Shown here piece by piece: positions 38,505 to 51,200 of a stretch of DNA of 64,000 bases. The DNA is from Phanerodontia chrysosporium (taxonomy: Eukaryota > Basidiomycota > Agaricomycetes > Polyporales > Phanerochaetaceae). The DNA lies in contig MJGA01000002.1 of the NCBI GenBank assembly GCA_001910725.1, positions 2,108,001 to 2,172,000 on the forward strand, given 5' to 3'. Position 1 is the stretch's first letter, and each line of letters opens with the position of its first letter. The notes under the pieces are model-generated. The model made no database searches and was not told where the DNA came from. It worked only from the letters and a program-made list of their open reading frames with translations. The position numbers and the translations under genes are program-made.

Positions 38505-41500
38505 TCATGGTGTAATAACATCCTCGGGAAGAGGTTCGGGCATGCCGCCCAGCCGCTCGCCATGCACACGGAAGCGATATAGGCAGGTGAAGTCTTCGCG
38601 GCCCCAATTACTCTTGACTACCAGGACGACGACGCCGAAGTCGATGCCCAACTCCTGGATCTCCTGTGGGACGGGGAACGTCTGGATGTGGTGGGGGCGT
38701 GAATGTTGTAAGTGAACTCGGCGATCTTCATGTATGGCACAGAACGGGGGAGCGTCTTCGGGTAGTCATCCTCGGGTTCGACGTACTCTTCGCCTACGAG
38801 CTCTGCTGCAGCGCGAGCCTCTTCCTTCTGAGCGGCACGGTGAGCCTCCCAAGCACCGTACTTCGCGAGGTTCTCGCCGCCTTCCACGAGACCCCAAAGT
38901 TCCATGCGCCTCGGTGCCGAACGCATATCTGTGGCAACCTCCTTTGCGACGTGGTCGATGGTGACGTCGGAAATGTACACCGGCATAGAAAGCATGACGC
39001 CAAGCTGGCCTTGTGAACCGGGGAATGGCCAGCAGTGCCCGTTGTGCGTCTCGTGATGGAGCGCGGTGACTGGAGGACGACCGACCGCGTAGCCATTGCC
39101 GGTGACCATGCTCAGCAAGGAGCCAGCCAAGCTTTGGGGTTTCATCTCGAAAGTGTCGCTGGTGAGAGATGGGATGACGCTGGCTCCGCCCGAGTATAAC
39201 GCGAAGTCTGGCCTTGCAAGGGTATCTTTAGACATCTTCGAGACGGCGGAGTCGACTAGTTGCGAGATCAGGCCGGTGATGTCCTTGCCATCGGAAGACT
39301 TGATCGTGACAGAAGACGTCTTGCCTGACGCAAGCTTGTTCCACCACTCAAGGATGCTACCAGACGGAACGCCGGGCGTCGAATGCTTGCTGAGCTCAAG
39401 AGCCTCCTGCACACCTCCCTCTACGGTACCGACCCGCTCCTCGAGCTGACGGAGTAGAGCGCGGGCTTCCTCATCCATAGTATGGTCAGAAGAAGGCCTG
39501 CCTTGCTGCTGTTTTTGCGCGTCCAGTTCTGCATGCAGCATCCGCACCTCTTGTCTGATCGACTGCAGGCCCTGCGTTGCTTGCGAGAATCTCGACTCCG
39601 CTTCCAGGACACGATTGCTTTCTCTGAGAAGCTGGTTCTCGAGGGCGCCCAGTTGACTCCCATGGCTGCGTGAATCCTCGCGGAGGCGAACGTTGTCGAC
39701 GGAGAGACTCGCTAGGGCGCTCTCAATACGAAGCAGGCGGGAGGATAGTTCTGAAATGTCTGCAGGGGGGATATCGCTTGGAGGGCGGTAGACCGGTGAC
39801 GAAGGAGACCGCGATGGCAGGTTGACAAGTCCTGAGTTGAGTGCATACCAGGCGACATAGAGAGCGAGAGCAGCCGTTGCATATTTTCCTAACCTGATGA
39901 GCGGTGTTGGGTCGGCACCAGATATCCAGCGCACCGGCTTGAGTATGGTGATGTCAAAGACCAGACCGAGGACTCGTCCAATGATGAAAGGGATGTATGC
40001 GAACACGGACCACACCGACGATAGGACGAGGGTGACGAGAGAGAAGATCAGATGAACACCACGTCCCAGCATAGCACCGACGGAGAACGTTCGCTGAGAT
40101 AACACCTCTACGCTCTCGTCGAGTGGTGCGACGTCGTCCTCCTCCAGGATCGATTCAAGGCCTCGCTCTAGCCCGGCCTCAACATCCATGGCATCTAATA
40201 TGCTCGTATTGTTGCCAACGTCGGGAGGTGGCACCGAAAGGCGAGATGGAGGCATTGAGGCACGGCTAGACCGCTGTTCTGTACTGAGTACGTGATTTGG
40301 AGCATATGGTTGTTAACTCTTACCTGTTCCGCAACTCGTTCGTGTGTGTCCTCCTCCTCCTCACTGCTCTCCTCCTCATCCAACCCATTTCCCTTCGTAC
40401 CTCGTCGCTTCTTCTTGCGCTTGTCGTAGCTTGTGACAGGAAGTGATGTGAGAGGACCGCCAGCAGCCCCATGTTTCCTGGTCGCCCTCCTCCTCCTTGT
40501 CCTTTTCCCATCATCGTCGTAGTCTTCGTCCGACTCATCCAAGTCCGATTGCGAGGGTTGGTACGCCTTGTTGTCCGACGACATCCGGTTCCGCTTATGC
40601 GCTGCAGGAGCTTTGCGGTGACCGTTCAGCTGGCCGTGAGAGAGGTTTTGAAACTCGCGCTCCTCTGCAGAGTAGTCGTAACTCGATGATTTGTCCTGAG
40701 GACCATTTGCAACTGAAGGACGCGTCTCCGGTTCCTCTGACTGCCGGCGCATGAGGAATGTCGCGGGGGCTAGTCGTCTTGTTGCTTCTACGATGTGTTC
40801 GAAAGGACTCCTCCCACGCTGCACAGGCTGTGGTGCTTCTTGTTCGCCATCGGAGTCTGGCAGATGTCGCGCAGAAGCGGAAGGGGGCGGTCGGGTTGGG
40901 CGACCACCTCTACTGGGCGGTGCGCCCAGCCTGCGGTTCATGACGATCGAGTGCGTCTCTTTCTCATACTCGACTGAAGTGCTTCTTGGTAAATTTGACC
41001 TCTGCTGCGCTCCCGAAGCCCAAGAGCTGTTCGCCGGGTTCATACTGAGGGATGAGTTGTTGAAACTGCTGGAAGTGTTGCTGAGGCTGGAGTCGTGCGC
41101 AGGAATGACAGTGCTATGTGCTGCCGCCCGGTGGAACGCGCTCGCAATATTCACCGAAGTGTCCTTTACAGTCCACCGTTCGGGATTCGGAGGTGTGTTG
41201 ATGACGCGTGGCTCGAGGACGCGTCCGTTCGGATTGTTCTGCTGTTCTTGTTCGCGCTGCTTTAAGCGTGCGAACCGGACAAGAGCTGGTTGCTCGGAGT
41301 CGCTAAGTTGATCGTCGTTCTGCTCCGGTTCCTGCTCTTCGACGTGAGATGGAGCAGATGTGGTCGTTGATCTCACAGGTTTCGGAGGCGAACGCGTGTT
41401 CTGCGAAGGTGCCCTAATAGGTGACAACTCGTAAGCGGCGCACAGCTAGCATAGGCTATACGAAGGGCGCACCCGTAAGCGTAAGAAGCCGGGGGCTTAT

Positions 41501-41630
41501 GTATCTGACGTTGCAGCGGATGTGCCCTGAGTCCGTTGGCAGCTCCCCGTGCTTGAGGTGCGCCTTTTCCCAGGAATGTGTTATGATCTAGCCGTCTACC
41601 TTGACCTAGCGGTGTGCTCGCGAAGGACAT
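38505..41630 (-). CDS. SUN-domain nuclear envelope protein (Sad1/UNC-84 family)
   Basis: Inner nuclear membrane half of the LINC bridge. The inferred start MSFASTPLGQGRRLDHNTFL is joined by a phase-2 intron to the main N-terminal exon. That exon encodes a long nucleoplasmic region with Ser/Arg and acidic stretches (SDLDESDEDYDDDGKRTRRR, KRKKKRRG). A second intron leads to RSSRASMPPSRLSVPPPDVG. Hydrophobic stretches FSLVTLVLSSVWSVFAYIPF and KYATAALALYVAWYALNSGL mark membrane segments. A coiled coil with LSSRLLRIESALASLSVDN follows, then the SUN domain: RPDFALYSGGASVIPSLTSD, PGSQGQLGVMLSMPVYISDV, VTIDHVAKEVATDMRSAPRRM, and KIAEFTYNIHAP. The last ~60 residues (HHIQTFPVPQEIQELGIDFG to PLPEDVITP) are in another frame. 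One extra base in the G5 run at 38693-38697 joins them exactly, so the frame break is probably a sequence error. Confidence 0.88.
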
Positions 41631-42081
41631 GAACTCCTCGTTGCTCCCTGCCTAAAATGTGTATGGTGCCCTGGATGGATGAGAGGAAACGTTGCGTAGG
41701 TGCGGATAAGGTGCGACGCGTCTGAAGTTCGGATATGGTGCGTGTTGGGTACAGCACAGGTGGTTATCATGCAACGTTTTGGGTGATGCGATAAAGGAGG
41801 GATGGCTCGAAGGAAACTCGTGTGCTGATGGTGGTTCGGAGAAAGCTTGGGAGTGTATGCATGTGTGCAATGCACACCCGCCCTTTGGTTTGCATCTTTT
41901 GCGCGTGGCCGATGCACGTCCCTTGTTTGCGCGTGTTTGACGCCCACATCTGTCCCTGGGACAATGGTCCTCTCCTGGACGACAACCCTTAATATGCGTA
42001 CAAATAGACATAGCTACTACATCTGCTATAAAGCTTGGTATCTCACAATGACCCCGATATCCCGCTCGAGGCCATATTCCT
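41631..42081. other. spacer upstream of SUN gene, no gene seen
   Basis: About 450 bp between two minus-strand genes: the SUN promoter side and the 3' UTR of prolyl iminopeptidase. No coding motif. Confidence 0.45.
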
Positions 42082-43774
<1,693 letters not shown>

Positions 43775-44600
43775 AATGCTGTCAGTCTCTGTGCTACGTT
43801 GGTGTGCGAGCGTCGATTGCAGGCGTAGTAGTGGTAGCTGAGCGTGTCGATTGCGGCTGGGCCAAGTAGGTAGTGGACGAAGAACGCACAGGGTGGGATT
43901 GGTCAGGTGTTTCAAAACCAGCGGACCTCGTCCGAGCGCGAACCTCAATCTGGTACTGATCATGGATGATAGTGCGATGTCTCTCACTTTCGGCCATATT
44001 GGCTTCACCCTCATGAGAAGAAACTGCCTCAGACACGGTCAGCGGATGGTTACTGCGAGTCTGGAAGCCCTATATACGAGTCTCGGATGGATGCCACAGT
44101 ATGAGTACTCGTCTGCTTCCTTCAACTACAGTTATGGTACTGGACACCAGTAGGTTTGAGTGTACGCATGACTTCCGTACTGCATATTGTTGGGCACATG
44201 CTCATGTAGAGTCTATACTGGATTGGACCACCGTTTTTACATTTTCTAGACATCCTACTTACCTGAGAAGGGGACTGTCTCTGTACGCGTGTGGACCGTA
44301 GCAGTCACTGTATATGCTGTGGCGGTAGAGAAGAGGTGCTGCGAAAGTACGGCATTGCACCTGACCAAACCACAAATGTTCGACAGTCCATATGTAGCAT
44401 GCTTGCCATGTAGACGGGCTCAGCTTGGGTACTTGCACCTGCTATAGCCACTCTGTTAAGTCTCGGAGTTGGGGGTCGATGCTTCAACACAGGGACGGCT
44501 GTCATCGAATCCAGACGCATATCCTTTACAATAAATAGCTCTAGAAATACACAACAATCAGGTATGACGATAGCATTGGTGTGCACGCACTAGATGTCCA
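43775..44600. other. intergenic, no gene seen
   Basis: About 830 bp between prolyl iminopeptidase and the Met/Gly-rich gene. The first ~240 bp may contain the alternative leader of the peptidase. The rest shows no coding motif. Confidence 0.4.
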
Positions 44601-45526
44601 TCAATGCAAACCTCCAAAGCCGTCGTCGCCCATCCCTATGCTCATGCCCCGAGGCCTCATCCCCCGCCTAAGGTCCGGGGAGGCCATGCCCATGGAACCG
44701 GCATCCCCATACCTGCCATGCCACCCATGCCACCCATGCCAGGCATTCCGGGCAACCCGCCCATGCCACCCAGACCTGCCATAGGATTCATGCCGCCCAT
44801 ACCACCCATACCACCCATCGGGTCTACAGGCATCCCCATGTTGCTCATGCGCATCGGGGATGGTCCTGGGCCTATGTCGCCGTTGCCATAGAATTGCCCC
44901 GGGGGCACAGCGCTGATGTTGGCGAAAGGCATATTAGCAGGCATTTGTGACGGATGCCTTGGAGAGTTGAAAGACATGGTTGACGGTCCTTGACCCGAGT
45001 GAGGGTTACGTCGCATCTGGGGTGAGAGCTCAGGAGGAGGCATGGACTGGCGTTCCAGCTTTTGTGGCGCATCTGCTTCCTCGGATTTCGCCTCCTTCTC
45101 GTATTCACGTAGTGGTGAAGGATCGTAATAGAGTTCCGAGTATTCGTCCACGAGAAACCTACAGAGCGTTAACTGGGCGCGCTGCAGATACTTCGCGGAT
45201 TGCCTACTGTTGAGTTCCGATGTCCCATTGTGGGCCACGTTCGGCTCTTGCTGTCATAAGCAGGGAGTTCCACTCCGAAGCACTCTCCTGTGTGTGCAGA
45301 GGGCGATGACATTGAGTCTGCTTTCACCGGGGAGCTTTTGTGAACGTACGATAGCTTGTGCCATAATGCTCGTAGACTCGTAGGCCGTCTGCTTTACATC
45401 AACCCTCTTCTTTTGCTTCTTAGCAATAGTCTCAACATGAGCGACTGTGCGCGGTCCTATTCGTTGCGAATTATGCCTGGGGACATGAACTTTGACATCC
45501 CGCACCGGGCCTTTGGTAGGGGACAT
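44601..45526 (-). CDS. Met/Gly-rich C-terminal protein of unknown function
   Basis: I do not recognise the family. From the first ATG the sequence reads MSPTKGPVRDVKVHVPRHNS, then HVETIAKKQKKRVDVKQTAY and IVRSQKLPG, a basic helical region. Short introns follow whose exact borders are unclear. The downstream exon has FLVDEYSELYYDPSPLREYE, an acidic stretch and Pro/Met-rich sequence, ending in a run of GGM/GMP repeats (GGMGGMGGMNPMAGLGGMGG). The open frame stops at 44657. If one base is added in CCGG at 44698-44701, the reading continues PGSMGMASPDLRRGMRPRGM to GMGDDGFGGLH at 44601, which fits the Met/Gly style far better. A nuclear or RNA-associated role is possible but unsupported. It is divergent from the AT-hook coiled-coil gene, 195 bp apart. 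Confidence 0.55.
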
Positions 45527-45721
45527 GGTGGTTGGATGAGAAATGGTCACGTGCTGCGACGCGGTCCCTTCGCGTGGCCTGTTTGCCGCGTGCTCTGGTC
45601 ATTCCCGTCAACAGCTCTCCTACACTGCGCTTTCTATTCCGCGCGGGCGAATCATCTCTACCTATCTACACATATATTTTTGCTACCTTGGATACTCGCT
45701 GCAGTATCCTGACCTCGACGC

Positions 45722-47906
45722 ATGACCCGCGTAGCACCTACTCCCATTCGAATAACACCGTCTTCGGCACCGCTCGAGGCCATGGTGGCCAAGCAGCAGT
45801 CCAATATCGACGAGCTGGTCACCAGGAACCGATCACTTGAGCAGACTATCAGCAAGCTCAAGGCTGATCTTGTCGCGGAGAGGTCGAAGACAGAAGCCGC
45901 CGTCCAGCAATTGCAGCAACAACACAAGGTGGAACAAGCAGAGTGGAGGGAAGGTTGTGATTCCCTTCAAGGTCTATGGAGAGTAGCCCACCTTCGCACC
46001 GTGGTCGACCTCGAGAAGGAGAGGACTCTTTCGCTCAGACTAAAGGAGGATCTGCGATTAGAGAAGCTGGCTCGGCTGCAGCGAGACTTCCAGATTGGAC
46101 AGTTCCAAGCGAGGGAGGGGGAACTCGAAGATCGCGTGCAGGAACTCGCATTGGACAACGTGGTGAAGGATAGGCGATTAAGCGAAGAGCTCTCCACCCT
46201 TGAGGAAACCGTTCAGGCTCTTCGAAAGGATGTCAAAGAACGAGACGAGCAACTGGAGGAGACTCTACAGTCAAAGAAGCAACTCGAGGTACGTTCTATT
46301 CAGTTTGTCTCCATCGTTTTACCCCTGATAGCGTGGATATCATGGACAGAAAATGCTCGCCGCCTTGCGTAAAGATCACGCCGCATTATTAGCAGCGTCG
46401 AGTAGTAACTCTGCCGACCTCGAGCGCACCAATCTACAAGTCGATGGTCTCAAGTCAAGCCTCGCAGAGTGGCAGGACAAGTATAACGAACTGCAGTTGA
46501 AGAACGCGGACCTCCTTCGTCAGCTTGAGAAATGGCGGAATATCGAAGAACGAGAAGGAGGGGAACTCGAGACGACCAGGAAACGCAAGATTGAGCTGGA
46601 AATTCAAGTAAAGGAGTATGAGGAACGCCTAGCTGAGGCGACAGAGGCGCACACAGAGCTGAAGGCTAAGTACCAGAAACGGATCCAGGAGTACAAGATT
46701 TCTCTCAATGACCATGCAGTACGTTTGCGATCACGTACCCTCAGGATTGACCTTCCTACTGATAACCCAGATCAGAAGGCTCTGGACGACGCCAATAAGG
46801 AACTTGACGAGCGCGAGGACGAGATTGACGGACTCAAAGCGAAGCTCTCAGAGGCTGAGGCTGAGATCACCAGACTGGCCTCGAGGGCTGGCACTTCAAC
46901 GCTGCACGTACCTCAGAAACAGAAGGTACAGCCCTGATATCCTCTCAGGGCCTATAGCGATGCTTATGTTATCCCAGCGGAAACCTCGGGTGGAGCCGTC
47001 AGACGAGGAGATAAGAGAACTCAATGGTCCACCATCTCGATCTCCGTCACCCCCGCATTCACCTCACACGAAGCCCGCCAACAAGCCTAAATCCAAACCT
47101 GAACCCAAGCCTCGTCTTGCGAGAAAGCCCTCTCCACCTGTAGCGAGGCACAGTCCTGATTCAGAGATCGAGGTGGTAGGCGACTCCTCTCGAAACACGA
47201 AGGATCCTCAGCCGTTTGAGTTCGACTCTGGCGACGTCAACGAAGAAAACGAGATCGAGGAGGTTGCCCCACCAGTGAAGAGTAAGGCTAAGGCCAAGGC
47301 TACTACCGCTTCGGACCCTGAAAAGAAACCTCGGGGCCGCCCGAAAAAGCAGAAGTCGCCTTCACCAGAACCTACGAACGTGCAGACTGGGTCTACGAAG
47401 TTGCCTAGTGGAAAGAAAGGCAAACGGAAGGCGGACGGCACGGACGAAGGCTCTGTAGGCGACCAACCACCCAAGAAGCGTGGTAAGAAGGTAACAGCTG
47501 GAAGTGATTCGGACGATGTACCGCTTTCGAAGCCTGTGTCGAAGAAGAAAGACGTCGGGAAAGTTCCCCTGTCGAAAGCGAAAGCGAAAGGCAAGGCGCG
47601 CGAGGACGGCCATTTCCGCGACGGGGACAGTGATGCGGGCGAAGTAGCGGTCGTGCAGAAGAAAAAGAAGCGGAAGATCAATCTCTTTTCTCAGTCCGAG
47701 CTACCTACTGCCTTCGACTTCAAGTCGTTCTCCCATGTAAGTGCGTTGACACCTATTAGCGGATACTACATTGACTATCTGAACAGGGCACGGATAGTGG
47801 GCTCAACATACCGTTGGAACTCTCGCCAGTGAAGCCTGGCGAGCCAACTACGTCTCTTTTAGGCAAGGCCTTGTCGAGTATCGGTGGCTCAGGCAGCCGC
47901 CGATAA
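45722..47906 (+). CDS. coiled-coil protein with AT-hook and Lys-rich tail, unknown function
   Basis: About 680 residues. The N-terminal two thirds form a long coiled coil, starting near EAMVAKQQSNIDELVTRNRS and continuing through KDRRLSEELSTLEETVQALR, KMLAALRKDHAALLAASSSN and DDANKELDEREDEIDGLKAK. After a Pro/Ser/Lys-rich segment there is an AT-hook, EKKPRGRPKKQKSPSPEP, then several Lys/Ser-rich blocks of nuclear-localisation type (KKKKRKINLFSQSE). The C terminus after the last intron is PLELSPVKPGEPTTSLLGKA followed by a Ser/Gly-rich end. The architecture suggests a chromatin or kinetochore-associated structural protein; this is inference. One candidate 52 nt intron (46719-46770) remains in frame only if it is not spliced, so the exon map there is uncertain. 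Confidence 0.72.
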
Positions 47907-48272
47907 TGCTCAATTTCAGGTCGAGATATATTTCCGTCCAGTGATTTTCAATATGTAGCATTTCTGTACTGGCCAGCCGTTCTAGAAGGACAACATTGTA
48001 TATCATCGCTGGAATCTACATCTCGCTGGCGTTCTTCTACTCCGGAAAAGGTGTGGGCTTACGCTATAATCAATCACTGGCGAGGTCTAAGACGAGCTGA
48101 TGCGTAGCGTACTCCTCCAAGTCTCGTTTGATTCACGTTCGTACATCGGAGTGCAGGAAGAGGCATGAATGCTTATATTGGAATGTAGAAAGAACATAAC
48201 CCTATACATTGCGTATACAGAGCAAGACGACTGGCGTCTCCAAGCTCCAGGCCTCGAGAGATAGCTGCTAAC
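47907..48272. other. convergent 3' ends, no gene seen
   Basis: About 370 bp between the stops of the coiled-coil gene (+) and the Hsp70-like gene (-). AT-rich, consistent with 3' UTRs. Confidence 0.5.
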
Positions 48273-51200
48273 CTAGCGTTTCTTGCCCTTACCCTTACCC
48301 TTCTTGCCACTCTGCTTGCCACCAGTACTATTGGTCGATGGCGCGCGCGACATGCTTTCTGCGCCGACCTTGCCCTTCTTGCCCTTGCCCTGTGCAGCAT
48401 CCTCTGCCTCTGTCTTCTCCGCGCCATCGTCCTCGTTCTCAGCGTCACCACCTGTGTCTTCTGTGGTGTTCTCTTCCAGTGCCTTCAAAGAGCCTTCTGG
48501 CGCGGTTTCTGCGCTCGCAGCAGGCTCGGATACTTCAGCTGATGCCTCTTCAGTAGCTGCAGCAGGAGCCTCGGTCGCGACATCCTCTTGTTCGCTAGCA
48601 GCCGGTGCTTCCACAGGCCCTGGGGCCGCCTCAGGTGCGGGGGCCTCCTCGGCTGCAGTGGGCTCTGCAGTGGGCTCTGCAGCCTCCTCGGCTGAGCTTG
48701 CGATCTCACCTGCTGGCGCTGCTTCAGGCGCGGGAGCGATCTCCGTTTGCTCTTCGGCGGGAGCGTGGGTCTGCGACTCGGCAGAGGGGTCAGCGGTCGG
48801 CGGCTCCGTAGCGGCTTCAGGGACGACTTCTTCGACTTTCGTTGGTTCCTCTCCTCCGGCAGCCTCTTCAACCTGTCGCGCTGCGAGAGCATCAGCTCCG
48901 GCATCGTGCGCCTGTTCTGCGGTATCAGCTACGTGTGCTGAATCCTGGTGAGACCCCTTCGAGCCCATCTTCTCGAGCTCGAATGCGCCAGGCACATCTG
49001 GTCCAGGCGAAGCTACGCTCATTGAGGCATCTTCGCCTCCGCCCAAGTTGAGGCCAAAGCTGTTCGTGAAAGAACCCAAGCCCCAGTTATTGCTCATAGC
49101 GGCTTCCTTCGCAGTCTTCGCCACGTTCATCGCTGAAGATCCAAGTTCGCTCGCCTGCGCTCCCCAACCACCAATGCCCCAGCCTGAACCGGCGCCCGCT
49201 GCCCCGAAGCCAGAGTTACGCTTTGATGCAGATGCAGCAGAAGCGGGCTTGCTCCAGTTGTTACTCGATGTCAGGAAGTCGCTCAAGCCAGGAGCTTTGC
49301 TTTCGCCGTCCCAGAGATCACCCAGACCGTGCTCGGTCGCGGACTTGCCGGAAGTCGTGTCGAAACCCCAGGAGTCCGAAGGTACAGGGGCGCCTGTATC
49401 GATTGGTGCGACGAGAGGCTCTTCTGGCACCGGAGGGACGACCGAATCATCGTTCGGATCTTTGGGAGGTTGCGAGGGTGGAAGTGCGGCTTCCACGACA
49501 GGTGGTAGATCTGGAAGTGACGCAGCCTCGAGCTTGGGGGTGGGAGCTTTAGACGGAGCCATTGATGGGGCTTTCGAAGGAGCCTTCGAGACTGCGGTCG
49601 GTGTCGGCGCTTTCGAGCCCCTTGGTGTTGGTGCCTTGGACGGTGCCTTCGAGGCGGCAGGAGTAGGGACCTTGGACACGGAAGGAAGCGCAGATTCAAG
49701 TTGCCTTGGCGCGGGAACAGGGGACGGAGCCTTGGACACACCTGCTGGGGGTTCGACTGACGCTCTGGGGGTCGTAGCACCAGGAGTGTTCGCTGCCCTT
49801 GGTGTCTCGGCAGGAGTAGCAACTCTCGGTGTAGAAATAGGGCTTGGTGCCTTCGATGGTGCCTTAGACGGTGCCACGGATGGTGCCTTTGAAGCGGCAA
49901 CTGAAGGTGCTTTCGATGGAGCAGCAGAAGGGGCCTTCGATGGCGCAGCTGAAGGTGCTTTCGACGGAGCGATAGAAGGTGCTTTCGACGGCGCGGCTGT
50001 GGGAACCTTCGATGGAGCTGCAGTAGATGCCTTCGACGGCGCTGCGGTAGGGGCATTGGAAGGCGCGGCCGTAGGTGCTTTAGACGGGACAGCCGTCGGT
50101 GCCTTCGAGGCCGCGGCTGTGGGTGCCTTAGACGTAGCTCTGGACATCGCACTCTGCAGTTGCGCAGATGCTTCTGGATCAAACAAGCTTTCGGGATCGA
50201 TCGACCGCGGGGTGGGGGTAGCGACGCCTGAGGCAAGTGGCGGGCTGGCGACTTTAGAGGCAAGGGCCGTCGCCGTCTTAGAAGCACCTGGCAGTGAAGA
50301 GTAGTCCGACCCGTGTCCACCAGGAGCACTCTCGAAGAACGCAGCTGCTTCGCCTCTCGGCGACGCTAGCGGAGTCTCGCGCACGGATGACGCCGAGCTA
50401 GGAGGGCCCCATACGGATGTCAACGTCTCGCCTAGCCTGCTTGTCGCGCTGCTCAGTCGGCTCTCTGTAGAAATATTGACCGACCGGTCCATACGCTCGG
50501 GTCGAGGAGTGGGAGCTGCAGAGGATGCGCTTGACCTATCGCGGCTCCTGACCTTGTCGCTGATGGTCGAACTGCGGCGGCTCTCGCGCAAGCTTTCTAG
50601 ATCAACTCCACGAGAATGGCTTGTGTGATGTCTATCAAGCTCTGGAGAGCGAGAGGAAGACGAATGAGTGGACGTCCGATGACTCGTCGAGCGCGACGCA
50701 ACGGGCGGAAGATCAACATTGACGGTCTTCACCGATTGAGGGACACTTGTCGCGCGTGAGTCAGTCCTCGATGGTGCTCGGGACGACGGGGTTGACGCTT
50801 GTCCAGAAGACCTGCGAGACGCAGTGTATGACATAGTACCGTCGTCATCGGGCAGATCGTCCTCTTCGTTTGCCCTCGTGCCACTCTCATTGTACACAAT
50901 GGATGCTGGGCCACTAGATCTTTGTCAGTATCCAATCTAGGGATACGATTAACGGTCTTACTATTTGACCTGCTTCTGAAAGAAGGCAAAACCGAGTTAG
51001 AGTCGTACAGACCTGAAAGCTATGCACACATACGTCGTGGTCCACCCACTTGATTCTGGCCTTGAACTCCGTGAGACCGAAGTGAATTTCGATACTAAAA
51101 ACGATAGTCCAATACTGCTTTCCTCCCTTTCCTTCCTTGGGTTGAGCGCTTCCCGCAAGAGGCGACAGGTCGGCCCGAACATAGCACAACGTTGAAAAGT

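Noticed and set aside
49847..50133. Regular short repeats that might suggest a CRISPR array
   Set aside because: The period is 24 bp with no unique spacers, the units are in-frame coding sequence, and the genome is eukaryotic.
49048..50304. A 418-codon open frame on the plus strand
   Set aside because: It is antisense to the SKAP-repeat tail. A repeat period divisible by three keeps the opposite frame open. Its Gly/Ala/Asp-rich translation has no motif, while the minus frame joins the Hsp70-like exons.
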